Positions 45,641 to 54,498 of a DNA stretch of 64,000 bases are shown piece after piece; position 1 is the first letter of the stretch, and every line of letters begins with the position of its first letter. The stretch is from Pseudomonas asplenii. GTDB lineage: Bacteria; Pseudomonadota; Gammaproteobacteria; Pseudomonadales; Pseudomonadaceae. Under the pieces are notes generated by a model. It did not search any database. It was given only the letters and a program-made list of their open reading frames with translations, and was not told the origin of the DNA. The position numbers were made by a program, and so were the translations under genes. The stretch lies in NCBI RefSeq assembly GCF_001293465.1, contig NZ_JSYZ01000018.1, forward strand, positions 230,987 through 294,986. The letters are read 5' to 3'.

Positions 45641-45888
45641 AAACGCCTGTAGTCCGGCCCACGGATCAGCGCCTCCCGCTTGCAACGAATTTGCAGGGAA
45701 CGACGAATCTCCTTTGGGAGAACACTGGGCGAATGACATCCGGCACCACGATTCGGAAGTAATAGACCGAGTGGCGGGATAACAAGAGGTAAGACGGGAT
45801 GGTCGACACGGATGTATCACTCATTCTACCACCGCGTGGTAAAGGGTGAAAAACCGTTAAGAATCAGCCATTTAGGTAACTGGAGGCA

Positions 45889-45990
45889 ACCCCACCAGCC
45901 ACACCCCGGCACACAATGTTCCCGCTGTGGCTGCTCCCTTCCGGGCCTGACCAGGTTGACGGGTAATCGTTGCGGGGGGACCGATGGGGT
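45889..45990 (-). ncRNA. ffs: Signal recognition particle RNA (4.5S, small bacterial type)
   Basis: The minus strand contains the universal SRP core: CCTGGTCAGGCCCGGAAGGG then AGCAGCC, the GGAA tetraloop of domain IV with the symmetric and asymmetric internal loops. The ends pair as ACCCCATC with GGTGGGGT, so the RNA is about 102 nt, the normal small SRP size. A promoter lies upstream (46027-46054). It guides ribosomes with signal-anchor nascent chains to FtsY. In PAO1 this gene is near dnaX (from memory); here an accessory block of about 14 kb intervenes. Confidence 0.95.
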
Positions 45991-46026
45991 CACCATGACA
46001 ACACTCGCCTGGCAGCGAGCCGCGCC

Positions 46027-46054
46027 ATTGTACCTGGATAACGGGAAGTTACAA
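46027..46054 (-). promoter_or_regulatory. Sigma-70 type promoter for ffs
   Basis: On the minus strand TTGTAA (46054-46049) and TACAAT (46032-46027) are 16 bases apart, close to the sigma-70 consensus. A start about seven bases after the -10 box would leave a 5' leader of about 30 nt before the mature SRP RNA, which RNase P would remove as in E. coli. Confidence 0.6.
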
Positions 46055-46183
46055 CCGCCAGGTGCTGTAAAAATTCGATGGGGGTCAAGCACTTGTCTGT
46101 TTGGGGGCAGGCCGGAAGAGCATCGGCACCCGGACAGGCGGCAGAGATGTGGGAGGCTCCAGGGTCGTCAGCGGTACTTGAGG

Positions 46184-46310
46184 ACCTATTCGCGGGCAAC
46201 TCGGGTCGCCGCACCTCCGGCTCCTACAGAAGTGTGGTGTGCCGCCGTATGTGCACGACGCGGCCCTGTAGGAGCGCGGCTTGCCCGCGAATGGGCCGGC
46301 AAGCCCTGCT
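46184..46310. repeat. Inverted pair of REP elements
   Basis: TTCGCGGGCAAC...GGCTCCTACAG on one side and CTGTAGGAGCGCGGCTTGCC then CGCGAA on the other form a BIME-like head-to-head pair downstream of DUF6124. Confidence 0.75.
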
Positions 46311-46335
46311 CCACTTCTGGAACCTGGCACCGAGA

Positions 46336-46650
46336 TCAGGTGGTTATCTGTTTTGCATCCAGCAGCTCGTCGACGCGGACCTGGGCCAGGTCGACCAGGT
46401 GCACGACGGCCAGGGCCAGTTTGCGGGTGGTGCCTTGCAGGTGATCCGCGCATTCGTAGGCGGTCGCGGAGGCGGATTGGAGGATTTCGTGGATTTGGGC
46501 CAGGGTGTCTTCGGCCGCCAGCGGTTCGCGTCGTGAGCGTCGCCTGGTCAGGGAGGAAAGTTCGTAGTGGGCGAAGGCTCGGTCGACGGCGCGTTGGCCG
46601 GCGGGGGATGACAGGTCTTCGGCTGGGGGGTTGGGGGTGATCTTGAACAT
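46336..46650 (-). CDS. DUF6124 family protein
   Basis: A 104-residue protein starting MFKITPNPPAEDLSSPAGQR, of a small alpha-helical family (DUF6124, formerly seen as Pseudomonas hypothetical proteins) with DTLAQIHEILQSASATAYEC and VVHLVDLAQVRVDELLD. The function is unknown; paralogues are abundant in Pseudomonas. AAGGAGC is eight bases before the start. An ORF with stop just before this ribosome site precedes it (46662-46865), which may affect translation. It is the only DUF6124 gene here, between ffs and ligA. Confidence 0.88.
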   Translation of the reverse strand: MFKITPNPPAEDLSSPAGQRAVDRAFAHYELSSLTRRRSRREPLAAEDTLAQIHEILQSASATAYECADHLQGTTRKLALAVVHLVDLAQVRVDELLDAKQITT

Positions 46651-46661
46651 GGTGATGCTCC

Positions 46662-46865
46662 TTAATGCCAAATGGAGCCGCCACCGTTCGCTTGCACACG
46701 AAAGAAGGTGGCAGCTATACGCAGGTGTGCAAGACCGGTGGCAAAGGAGCATTCCCGGCAGATCCCGAAGATCTCCCACGTACAGCCGCCATAACACAAG
46801 ACCCAGACACCGAGATGCCTGAAAACCCTGGATATGTGCTGCGCTCCACCAAACCGGACTTGCAC
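46662..46865 (-). CDS. Leader reading frame before the DUF6124 gene
   Basis: A 67-codon frame (GTG 46865; HISRVFRHLGVWVLCYGGCT, CRECSFATGLAHLRIAATFF) ending in TAA that overlaps the ribosome binding site of DUF6124. The same frame is open on the far side of a single TAG (46902-46904; RKSQPVAPVPAGL). From memory, nearly the same peptide precedes many DUF6124/DUF3077 genes in pseudomonads, so it may be a conserved leader RNA rather than a protein. Low confidence as a gene. Confidence 0.35.
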   Translation of the reverse strand: MQVRFGGAQHISRVFRHLGVWVLCYGGCTWEIFGICRECSFATGLAHLRIAATFFRVQANGGGSIWH

Positions 46866-47207
46866 GTCCGTATCACCGATTTTGCGGTGACAAGACGCAG
46901 ACTAGAGCCCAGCCGGAACAGGCGCAACGGGTTGGGATTTTCTAGGAAACTTCATGCAAGTTAAAGAGATCTTTCGACAATTAGCACCTGGAAGAAGGCT
47001 CTGCGGCGCCCTTCTCTGCATTGGCGTGAATGGGTAGGAAAATCCGCTGCACTTGAGGATTTTTCTGACTGACAGGCAGTGAAAAATCAGCCAGGCAGAG
47101 TGCTGGTAACAGGGAGCCAGGCAGTGTTTGTGAAGGCGTATTCGCGGATGAATCCCACCAGTGCTCGCGCCGCGCATGAATCCGGCGAACGACGCTGGCA
47201 CTGTGCC
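46866..47207. other. Upstream part of the DUF6124 leader and intergenic
   Basis: The minus frame of the leader continues through this stretch to about 47252, broken only by a TAG at 46902-46904. No other gene is supported. The DUF6124 promoter is presumably here. Confidence 0.4.
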
Positions 47208-47238
47208 GATCATTCCCACGCTCCGCGTGGGAATGATC
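47208..47238. repeat. Perfect 14-bp inverted repeat (GTGGGAATG family)
   Basis: GATCATTCCCACGC and GCGTGGGAATGATC flank a 3-base loop. Hairpins with CATTCCCACGCTCCGCGTGG are, from memory, spread through pseudomonad genomes as a family separate from REP. Confidence 0.75.
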
Positions 47239-47283
47239 AATCGACAGGGCACTGCGGGCCTTCAGGGAGCCCGCGTGACCGTT

Positions 47284-47312
47284 CTTCGCGGGCAAGCCCG
47301 GCTCCTATAGGT
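47284..47312. repeat. REP element
   Basis: CTTCGCGGGCAAGCCCGGCT followed by CCTATAG, a REP core downstream of ligA. Confidence 0.7.
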
Positions 47313-47372
47313 GAATGCAAGCCACGGTACAGGCCGGTGCAGTGCCCAGGCGGGAGCAAGCCTGGCGCTACC

Positions 47373-49730
47373 TCAGGCTTCGATGCCGTGGGTTTTCAGG
47401 AAGGCGACGAACGCTTCCTCGTCCAGCACCTTGAGGCCCAGTTCGTTGGCCTTGGTCAGCTTTGAGCCGGCACCGGGGCCTGCGACCACGCAATGAGTCT
47501 TGGCCGAGACGGAACCGGCGACCTTGGCCCCCAGGCTTTCCAGCTTGTCCTTGGCCACGTCGCGGCTCATCAGTTCCAGCGAGCCGGTCAGCACCCAGGT
47601 CTGGCCGGTCAGCGGCAGGCCTTCGACGGTCTTTTTCTCACTCTGCCAGTGCATGCCGAAATCACGCAGTTGCGCCTCGATCGCCAGCGCCCGTTCGGCA
47701 TTGCCCGGTACGTCGAAGAACTCCCGTACGGCCTTCGCCGGCTTTTCATTCAGGGCCTGGCGCAGGTCCAGCCAGTCGGCCTTGATGATGCCTTCGACCG
47801 AGCCGAACTTCGCCGCCAGTTTTTCCGCCGCAGTCGGTCCTACCGAGCTGATGTCGAGCTTGGCGATGAGCCCACCGAGGGTGGTGCTGGCGGCGAACTC
47901 GGCGCCCAGCTCGCCCTGGTCCTGCAGCAGCAGGCCGCGTTCGAGCAATTGGCCGATCACCGTGCGGTTGTGTTCGTCCTCGAAAAAGCTGTGGATCTCG
48001 TGGGCCACTTCCAGGCCGATGTCCGGCAGGTAGGTCAGCACCGATGGCAGCGCTTGCATGACCCGCTCCAGCGTACCCAGGGAGCGTGCCAGGACCTTGG
48101 CGGTCTCCTCGCCAACGTCCGGGATGCCCAGGGCGTAGATGAAGCGCGCCAGGCTCGGTTGCTTGCTGTCGGCGATGGCTTGCAGCAGGTTGCTGGTCGA
48201 CAGTTCGGCGAAGCCTTCGAGGTCGACGATGTCTTCGCGCTTGAGGGTATAGAGGTCGGCCGGCGAGGCGATCAGGTTTTCGTCCACCAGTTGTTCGATG
48301 GTCTTGTCGCCCAGGCCTTCGATGTCCATCGCGCGGCGGGAGACGAAGTGGATGATCGCCTGCTTGAGTTGCGCGCCGCAGGCCAGGCGACCGACGCAGC
48401 GGTACACCGCGCCTTCGCTGATGGTTTCGCGGCCCTTGCTGCGCTTGATCAGTTGGGTGCGTTCGACGTGGGAACCGCACACCGGGCAGCTCTCGGGAAT
48501 CTGCACGGCGCGGGCGTTTTCCGGGCGGCGCTCGGTGACCACCTGGACCACCTGCGGGATGACGTCGCCGGCGCGGCGGATGATCACGGTGTCGCCGATC
48601 ATCAGGCCCAGGCGCGCCACTTCGTCCATGTTGTGCAGGGTAGCGTTGGAGACGGTCACACCGGCGACCTTGACCGGTTTCAGCCGGGCCACCGGGGTGA
48701 CCGCTCCGGTGCGGCCGACTTGGAATTCGACGTCGAGCAGTTCGGTGAGTTCTTCCATCGCCGGGAATTTGTGGGCGATCGCCCAGCGCGGTTCGCGGGC
48801 ACGGAAGCCCAGCTCGCGCTGGGAGGCCAGGCTGTTGACCTTGAACACCACGCCGTCGATTTCATAGGGCAACGCATTGCGCCGCTCGCCGATGGCGCGG
48901 TAGTAGTCCAGGCATTCGTCGATGCCCTTGGCCAGTTTCAGCTCGTGACTGATGGGCATGCCCCAGGCCTTGAGCTGTTGCAGGTTGCCGATGTGGCTGT
49001 CGGCGATGTCGTGCGACACCTGGCCCAGGCCATAGCAGCAGAACTCCAGCGGGCGGCTGGCGGTGATCTTCGAGTCGAGCTGGCGCAGGCTGCCCGCCGC
49101 GGCGTTGCGCGGGTTGGCGAAGGTCTTGCCGCCCGCCTCCGCCTGCGCGGCGTTGAGGCGTTCGAAGCCGGCCTTGGACATGAAGACTTCGCCGCGCACT
49201 TCGAGGGTCGCCGGCCAGCCAGTGCCCTGCAGTTTGAGGGGAATGTTGCGCACGGTGCGCACGTTGACGCTGATGTCTTCGCCGGTGGTGCCGTCGCCCC
49301 GGGTGGCGCCGCGCACCAGCAGGCCGTCCTGGTACAGCAGGCTGACTGCCAGGCCATCGAGTTTCGGTTCGCAGCTGTATTCGACGGCACCGCCGCCACC
49401 GAACAGGTCGCCGGCCGGCAGGTCGAGGCCTTCGCTGACCCGCCGATCGAATTCGCGCATGTCGACTTCTTCGAAGGCGTTGCCCAGGCTCAGCATCGGG
49501 ACTTCATGGCGGACCTGGGTGAACGCCGTCAGCGCGGCACTGCCGACGCGCTGGGTCGGCGAGTCGGCGGTGACCAGTTCCGGGTGTTCGGCTTCCAGGG
49601 CCTTGAGCTCGTGGTACAAGCGATCGTATTCGGCGTCCGGGATGCTCGGTTCGTCGAGCACGTGGTAGCGGTAGTTGTGCTGATCCAGTTCAGCACGCAG
49701 CTCTAGAATACGGGTCTGGGCGGAGGTCAT
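47373..49730 (-). CDS. ligA: NAD-dependent DNA ligase LigA
   Basis: A 785-residue ligase of the longer pseudomonad form (E. coli is 671). N-terminal Ia domain (LRAELDQHNYRYHVLDEPSI), adenylation domain with catalytic Lys123 in SCEPKLDGLAVSL, OB domain, a four-Cys zinc finger (CPVCGSHVE, YRCVGRLACGAQ), helix-hairpin-helix repeats, and a C-terminal BRCT domain (LPLTGQTWVLTGSLELMSRD). It seals nicks using NAD during replication and repair. The ATG at 49730 (MTSAQTRILELRAEL) was chosen at the conserved start; upstream frame is REP sequence. It is followed upstream by zipA on the same strand. Confidence 0.96.
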   Translation of the reverse strand: MTSAQTRILELRAELDQHNYRYHVLDEPSIPDAEYDRLYHELKALEAEHPELVTADSPTQRVGSAALTAFTQVRHEVPMLSLGNAFEEVDMREFDRRVSEGLDLPAGDLFGGGGAVEYSCEPKLDGLAVSLLYQDGLLVRGATRGDGTTGEDISVNVRTVRNIPLKLQGTGWPATLEVRGEVFMSKAGFERLNAAQAEAGGKTFANPRNAAAGSLRQLDSKITASRPLEFCCYGLGQVSHDIADSHIGNLQQLKAWGMPISHELKLAKGIDECLDYYRAIGERRNALPYEIDGVVFKVNSLASQRELGFRAREPRWAIAHKFPAMEELTELLDVEFQVGRTGAVTPVARLKPVKVAGVTVSNATLHNMDEVARLGLMIGDTVIIRRAGDVIPQVVQVVTERRPENARAVQIPESCPVCGSHVERTQLIKRSKGRETISEGAVYRCVGRLACGAQLKQAIIHFVSRRAMDIEGLGDKTIEQLVDENLIASPADLYTLKREDIVDLEGFAELSTSNLLQAIADSKQPSLARFIYALGIPDVGEETAKVLARSLGTLERVMQALPSVLTYLPDIGLEVAHEIHSFFEDEHNRTVIGQLLERGLLLQDQGELGAEFAASTTLGGLIAKLDISSVGPTAAEKLAAKFGSVEGIIKADWLDLRQALNEKPAKAVREFFDVPGNAERALAIEAQLRDFGMHWQSEKKTVEGLPLTGQTWVLTGSLELMSRDVAKDKLESLGAKVAGSVSAKTHCVVAGPGAGSKLTKANELGLKVLDEEAFVAFLKTHGIEA

Positions 49731-49805
49731 GGAGGTCTCTCGGAAAGCAAAAGAGCAGCCGGGGCTGCTCAATATGTTAGTGCGGTTTCGGCGGTGAGCT
49801 GGAGG

Positions 49806-49870
49806 GCCTATTCGCGGGCAAGCCCGGCTCCTACAGAATCTGGGCTTGCCCGCGAAAGGGCCGGCAAGCC
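49806..49870. repeat. Inverted REP pair between ligA and zipA
   Basis: TTCGCGGGCAAGCCC (49810-49824) and GGGCTTGCCCGCGAA (49842-49856) are exact complements. Their separation (17 bases) makes a strong hairpin in the ligA-zipA gap. Confidence 0.8.
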
Positions 49871-49881
49871 TGTCCAACCAA

Positions 49882-50748
49882 TCAGCGCTTCTGGGTCAGC
49901 GCGCGGCGTTCGAACTCGACGATGCGCTGGCGGTAGTGCTCGATGGTCTGGGCGGTCAGCACGCTGCGCTGGTCGTCCTTCAGCTCGCCATTGAGTTCCT
50001 GGGACAGCTTGCGCGCCGCAGCCACCATCACGTCGAACGCCTGCTTCGGATAACGCGGGCCAGGCAGGCCGAGGAAGAAGCTCACCGCCGGGGTGGTGAA
50101 GTGGTCGATGTCGTCGAGGTCGAACACGCCAGGCTTCACCGCGTTGGCCATGGAGAACAGTACTTCGCCGTTGCCGGCCATGCTTTCGTGGCGGTGGAAG
50201 ATGTCCATCTCGCCGAAACGCAGGCCGCTTTCCAGGATGTTCTGCAGCAGGGCCGGCCCCTTGAAGCCGTTCGGGTCGCGGCTGATCACGCTGATCACCA
50301 GCACTTCCTCGGCCGCCGGCTGCTCCTTGTCGTGACGCTCCTTGTCCTGGCGCGCGGCCGGCTTGTGGTCGTCGACGAAGTCGTCATCACGGCTGCTGAA
50401 GCTCGGGCCCTGTTCTTCGAGGTCGAGATTCAGGTTCAGGTCGCCCTGGGTCGGCTCGCTGGCACGCTTGCCGCGCTTGGACGGTTTTTCCCGTGGCTCG
50501 CGCGCCGGCATGCTCACCGACGGCAGGTCATGCTCGTCCAGCTCGGGTTCCTTGTGGGTTTCCAGCACGCGGGCCGGGCCCAGCAGTTCGGGATTGGAGT
50601 CATCGTCCGGCAGGTTCGAGAAACTGCGGTCCAGACGAAACTTGAGCTTGCCCTTGCCACCGCGCATCCGGCGCCAGCCATCAAAAAGAATACCGGCGAT
50701 GACAATGATGCCGATGACGATCAGCCACTCGCGCAGACCGATTTCCAT
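49882..50748 (-). CDS. zipA: Cell division protein ZipA
   Basis: A 288-residue protein with N-terminal membrane helix (EIGLREWLIVIGIIVIAGIL, about 7-24), a long charged linker (about 30-140), and a C-terminal FtsZ-binding domain (VLVISVISRDPNGFKGPALL, HRHESMAGNGEVLFSMANAV, VSFFLGLPGPRYPKQAFDVM). It tethers FtsZ filaments to the inner membrane at the start of division. Its place between smc and ligA is conserved in pseudomonads. Confidence 0.94.
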   Translation of the reverse strand: MEIGLREWLIVIGIIVIAGILFDGWRRMRGGKGKLKFRLDRSFSNLPDDDSNPELLGPARVLETHKEPELDEHDLPSVSMPAREPREKPSKRGKRASEPTQGDLNLNLDLEEQGPSFSSRDDDFVDDHKPAARQDKERHDKEQPAAEEVLVISVISRDPNGFKGPALLQNILESGLRFGEMDIFHRHESMAGNGEVLFSMANAVKPGVFDLDDIDHFTTPAVSFFLGLPGPRYPKQAFDVMVAAARKLSQELNGELKDDQRSVLTAQTIEHYRQRIVEFERRALTQKR

Positions 50749-51007
50749 GTATCCCGTGCCTCTAAAATAATGGTTCTATGAAGAAAGGGCGGAAAACCCT
50801 TTAAAGCGTGGTGCCAACTCTATGTTCTGACAGGCATTTTTTCCCACGCACAAGAAAATTGGACATTAAATTAACACGACCAAAGGCAACTTTACACCGT
50901 CTGTCGTACAGGGTATGCATTAATAAGTCCCCAATGATCGGTGCTAGTTCCCGCAAGGCATGAGGAAAGCACCTTGCGCCTTGAATCCGTTGCCCTCGCC
51001 GGCCGCC

Positions 51008-54000
51008 TCAGGCGTCGACCATTGCCATGGCCTCCTCGACATCCACCGCCACCAGCCGCGAACAGCCGGGCTCGTGCATCGTGACCCCCATCAGTTGATC
51101 GGCCATTTCCATGGCGATCTTGTTGTGGGTGATATAGATGAATTGCACCGACTCGGACATTTCCTTGACCAACCGGGCATAACGTCCAACGTTAGCGTCA
51201 TCCAGCGGTGCGTCAACTTCGTCGAGCATACAGAACGGTGCCGGGTTCAACTTGAAGATGGAGAACACCAGGGCCAGGGCGGTCAGGGCCTTCTCGCCAC
51301 CGGACAACAGGTGAATGGTGCTGTTCTTTTTCCCCGGCGGCCGCGCCATGATGGTCACGCCGGTATCGAGCAGATCGTCGCCGGTCAGGTCCAGATAGGC
51401 GCTGCCACCGCCGAACACTTTTGGAAACAAAGCTTGCAGACCACCGTTGATCTGGTCGAAGGTGTCCTTGAAGCGATTGCGGGTTTCCCTGTCGATCTTG
51501 CGGATGACGTTTTCCAGAGTCTCCAGGGCTTCGACCAGGTCGGCGTCCTGCGCATCCAGGTAACGTTTACGCTCGGATTGTTGCCGATATTCATCGATGG
51601 CCGCGAGGTTGATCGCCCCCAGGCGCTGGATACGCCCGGCAATGCGTTCGAGCTCTTCCTCGGCGTCCTTCTCGCTGGCCCCGGCGACCAGGGTGGCGAG
51701 CACCCCGTGCAGGTCGTAGCCATCTTCCAGCAACTGGTCCTGCAGGGCCTTGCGGCGTACCGTGAGGGCCTGCCACTCCATCCGTTGCTGTTCGAGCTGG
51801 CCGCGAATCAGCTGGGCCTGCTGCTCGGCCTGGCTGCGGCGCTTCTCGGCGTCGCGCAGTTCGCGGTCGGCATCTTCCAGGGCGAGTTGCGCGGTCTTGA
51901 GTTCGACATCGACGCTCATGCGCCGGTCGAGCAGCTCCTCGAGCTTGAGGCGCAGTTCCTCGAGCGGGGCCTCACCCTCCTCCAGGTTCAGGCTCAACTG
52001 CTCGCGTTTTTCCATCAGGCGTTCGGATTGCAACTCCAGGCGTTCGAGGGCCTGGCGGGTGGAGTCGTGCTGGGCCTTCAGCGACCCCAGGCGTACCGCC
52101 AACTGGTGCGCATGATCCTTGTGCTGGCGGGCTTCCTGGCGCACCCGGTCGAGGCGTTCGCGCAGGCTGTCACGCTCGGCCAGCAGCAGCTCACGCTGCT
52201 CGGCATCCACCGCCATCGCATCGAGGGCTTCCTGCAACTGCAGGCGGGCCTCGCCGGTTTCTTCGTGTTCCTGGGCGCGCTGCGCGGCCAGCTCTTCCAC
52301 TTCCTCATCGAGCCGGGTACGGCGCAGTTGCAACTGCTCGACCTTGGCCCTGGCGGCGGACAGTTTGGCTTTCAGTTCGCCCTGCTGGCGGGCTTCGTCC
52401 TGCAGCAGCCGGCGCAGGTGCTCGCGACCGGTTTCCTGCTGACGCTGGGTGGCGCGCAGGGTTTGCAGCCGGGTTTCGAGGGTCGCCAGGGTTTCCTCCA
52501 GGGCTTCGCGATCGAGCTGCAATTGCTCGATTTCCTGCCCTCGGGCGAGCACGCCGCTTTCCGCTTCGCTGGCGCGGCGCACCCGCAGGAAATGCCGGCC
52601 AACCCAGTAACCGTCGCGGCTGATCAGGCTCTCGCCGACCGCCAGTTGCCCACGCAAGGCCAGGGCCTGTTCCAGGCTGTCGACCGGCTTGACCTGGCCC
52701 AGCCAGGGTGACAGGTCGATATCGGCCTCGACCTTTTCCAGCAGGCTGCCGGCAATGCGGATCCCGTCCGCCGCCGGGCTGAGCAGGCGCAGGTCGCCCT
52801 GCTGGAAACCGCCGAGGTCGAGGCCGGCGAAGTTGTCCACCAGCACCGCCTGCAGGTCGGCACCGAGCACGGTTTCCACCGCCAGCTCCCAACCCGGCTG
52901 CACCTTCAGCCCCTGCGCCAGGCGCGGGCGCTCGGCCAGATGCTGTTCACGCAGCCATTCGGCGGTGCCGGTACCGGGATCGAGTGCCGCCTGCTGCAAG
53001 GCCTCCAGCGACGCAAGACGGCCAACCAGCCGTTGCAGGTCGCCCTGGGCCTGTTGCTGTTCCTGGGTGGCGTTGTGCAGGTCCTGGCGCAGTTGCTCCA
53101 GGCGCTCGACCTGGCCCTCCTCGCTGGCCTGCAGGTCTTCCAGGGTCTGTTCGCTCTCGGCCAACTGCTCGGTGAGTTCGAGGATCGCCTCGTCTTCCGG
53201 GTCTGCCGCGAGCAACGCGCGTTCCTCGACCAGACGTCGCTGTCGCTCGCCCAGGCGCTCCATGCTCGCTTCCAGTTGCTGGATGCGCGACTGCTGGACT
53301 TCCGCCTGGCGCCGCGGCTCGGCCGAACGCAGGTTGAAACCGTCCCACTGTTCCTGCCAGGCGTGCATGGTGGTCTCGGACTCTTCCAGCGCGGCGGCGG
53401 CCTCTTCGGCGGCGGCGCTGGTCAGTTCCTGCTCGGGTTCGAGCATCGCCAGCTCTTCGCCGAGGGTCGCCAGCAGGGTGCGGTCATGCCCCAGGTGCGA
53501 CTCGGTTTCCAGCCGCGAACGCTCGGCCTCGCGCAGGTCGTCCTGCAACTGGCGCAAGCGCTGCTGGCCGTGCTGGATGCTCTGCTCGACCCGGGCGATA
53601 TCGCCACCGACCGAATAGAAGCGTCCCTGCACCTGGTTGAAGCGTTCCGACAGTTCATGGTGGCCGTCACGCAGGCGCTCGATGCTGGCATCGGCGTTGC
53701 GCTGTTCGGCCACCAGGGCTTCGAAGCTGATTTCCTGGTTGCCGATGATCGACTCGCGCTGGCCGACCTGGTCGTTCAACGCCTGCCAGCGCAAGGCCGA
53801 CAGTTGTGCCTTGAGCTGGCGCTCCTCGGCCTTGTATTCCTGGTACTTTTCGGCGGCCTGGGCCTGGCGGTGCAGACGTTCGAGCTGGCGCTCGAGTTCT
53901 TCCCGCAGGTCGGTCAGGCGCGCCAGGTTTTCGTGGGTGCGGCGGATACGGTTTTCCGTTTCGCGCCGACGCTCCTTGTACTTGGAGATGCCCGCGGCTT

Positions 54001-54496
54001 CCTCGATGAAGTTGCGCAGGTCTTCCGGCTTGGCCTCGATCAGCTTGGAGATCATCCCCTGCTCGATGATCGAGTAGCTGCGCGGCCCGAGGCCGGTGCC
54101 GAGGAAGATGTCGGTGATGTCCTTGCGCCGACACTTGGTGCCGTTGAGGAAATAGCTGTTCTGGCTGTCGCGGGTGACCTTGCGGCGGATGGAGATTTCC
54201 GCGTAGGCCGCGTACTCGCCGACCAGCGTGCCGTCGGAGTTGTCGAACACCAGCTCGATACTCGCCTGGCTCACCGGCTTGCGGCTGGTGGAGCCGTTGA
54301 AGATGACGTCGGTCATCGACTCGCCGCGCAGGTTCTTCGCCGAGCTCTCGCCCATCACCCAGCGGACGGCGTCGATGATGTTCGACTTGCCGCAGCCGTT
54401 GGGGCCGACCACTGCCGCCATGTTACTGGGGAAAGTCACCGTGGTCGGGTCGACGAAGGATTTGAACCCCGCCAACTTGATGCACTTGAGCCGCAC
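51008..54496 (-). CDS. smc: Chromosome segregation SMC protein
   Basis: A 1162-residue SMC starting MRLKCIKLAGFKSFVDPTTV. Walker A is VVGPNGCGKSNIIDAVRW (about residue 32), coiled coils run to about 505 and from about 660 to 1000, and the hinge lies between (WELAVETVLGADLQAVLVDN, LDLGGFQQGDLRLL). The C-terminal head has the ABC signature HLLSGGEKALTALALVFSIF and Walker B CMLDEVDAPLDDANVGRYAR. SMC organises and segregates chromosomes. Pseudomonads may also have MksB condensins. It starts 2 bp after the GntR gene's stop, on the same strand. Confidence 0.96.
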   Translation of the reverse strand: MRLKCIKLAGFKSFVDPTTVTFPSNMAAVVGPNGCGKSNIIDAVRWVMGESSAKNLRGESMTDVIFNGSTSRKPVSQASIELVFDNSDGTLVGEYAAYAEISIRRKVTRDSQNSYFLNGTKCRRKDITDIFLGTGLGPRSYSIIEQGMISKLIEAKPEDLRNFIEEAAGISKYKERRRETENRIRRTHENLARLTDLREELERQLERLHRQAQAAEKYQEYKAEERQLKAQLSALRWQALNDQVGQRESIIGNQEISFEALVAEQRNADASIERLRDGHHELSERFNQVQGRFYSVGGDIARVEQSIQHGQQRLRQLQDDLREAERSRLETESHLGHDRTLLATLGEELAMLEPEQELTSAAAEEAAAALEESETTMHAWQEQWDGFNLRSAEPRRQAEVQQSRIQQLEASMERLGERQRRLVEERALLAADPEDEAILELTEQLAESEQTLEDLQASEEGQVERLEQLRQDLHNATQEQQQAQGDLQRLVGRLASLEALQQAALDPGTGTAEWLREQHLAERPRLAQGLKVQPGWELAVETVLGADLQAVLVDNFAGLDLGGFQQGDLRLLSPAADGIRIAGSLLEKVEADIDLSPWLGQVKPVDSLEQALALRGQLAVGESLISRDGYWVGRHFLRVRRASEAESGVLARGQEIEQLQLDREALEETLATLETRLQTLRATQRQQETGREHLRRLLQDEARQQGELKAKLSAARAKVEQLQLRRTRLDEEVEELAAQRAQEHEETGEARLQLQEALDAMAVDAEQRELLLAERDSLRERLDRVRQEARQHKDHAHQLAVRLGSLKAQHDSTRQALERLELQSERLMEKREQLSLNLEEGEAPLEELRLKLEELLDRRMSVDVELKTAQLALEDADRELRDAEKRRSQAEQQAQLIRGQLEQQRMEWQALTVRRKALQDQLLEDGYDLHGVLATLVAGASEKDAEEELERIAGRIQRLGAINLAAIDEYRQQSERKRYLDAQDADLVEALETLENVIRKIDRETRNRFKDTFDQINGGLQALFPKVFGGGSAYLDLTGDDLLDTGVTIMARPPGKKNSTIHLLSGGEKALTALALVFSIFKLNPAPFCMLDEVDAPLDDANVGRYARLVKEMSESVQFIYITHNKIAMEMADQLMGVTMHEPGCSRLVAVDVEEAMAMVDA

Positions 54497-54498
54497 GT

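Noticed and set aside
46078..46640. Plus-strand frames opposite DUF6124 and ffs
   Set aside because: They are mirror images of the DUF6124 gene, SRP RNA and REP sequence, without own ribosome sites.
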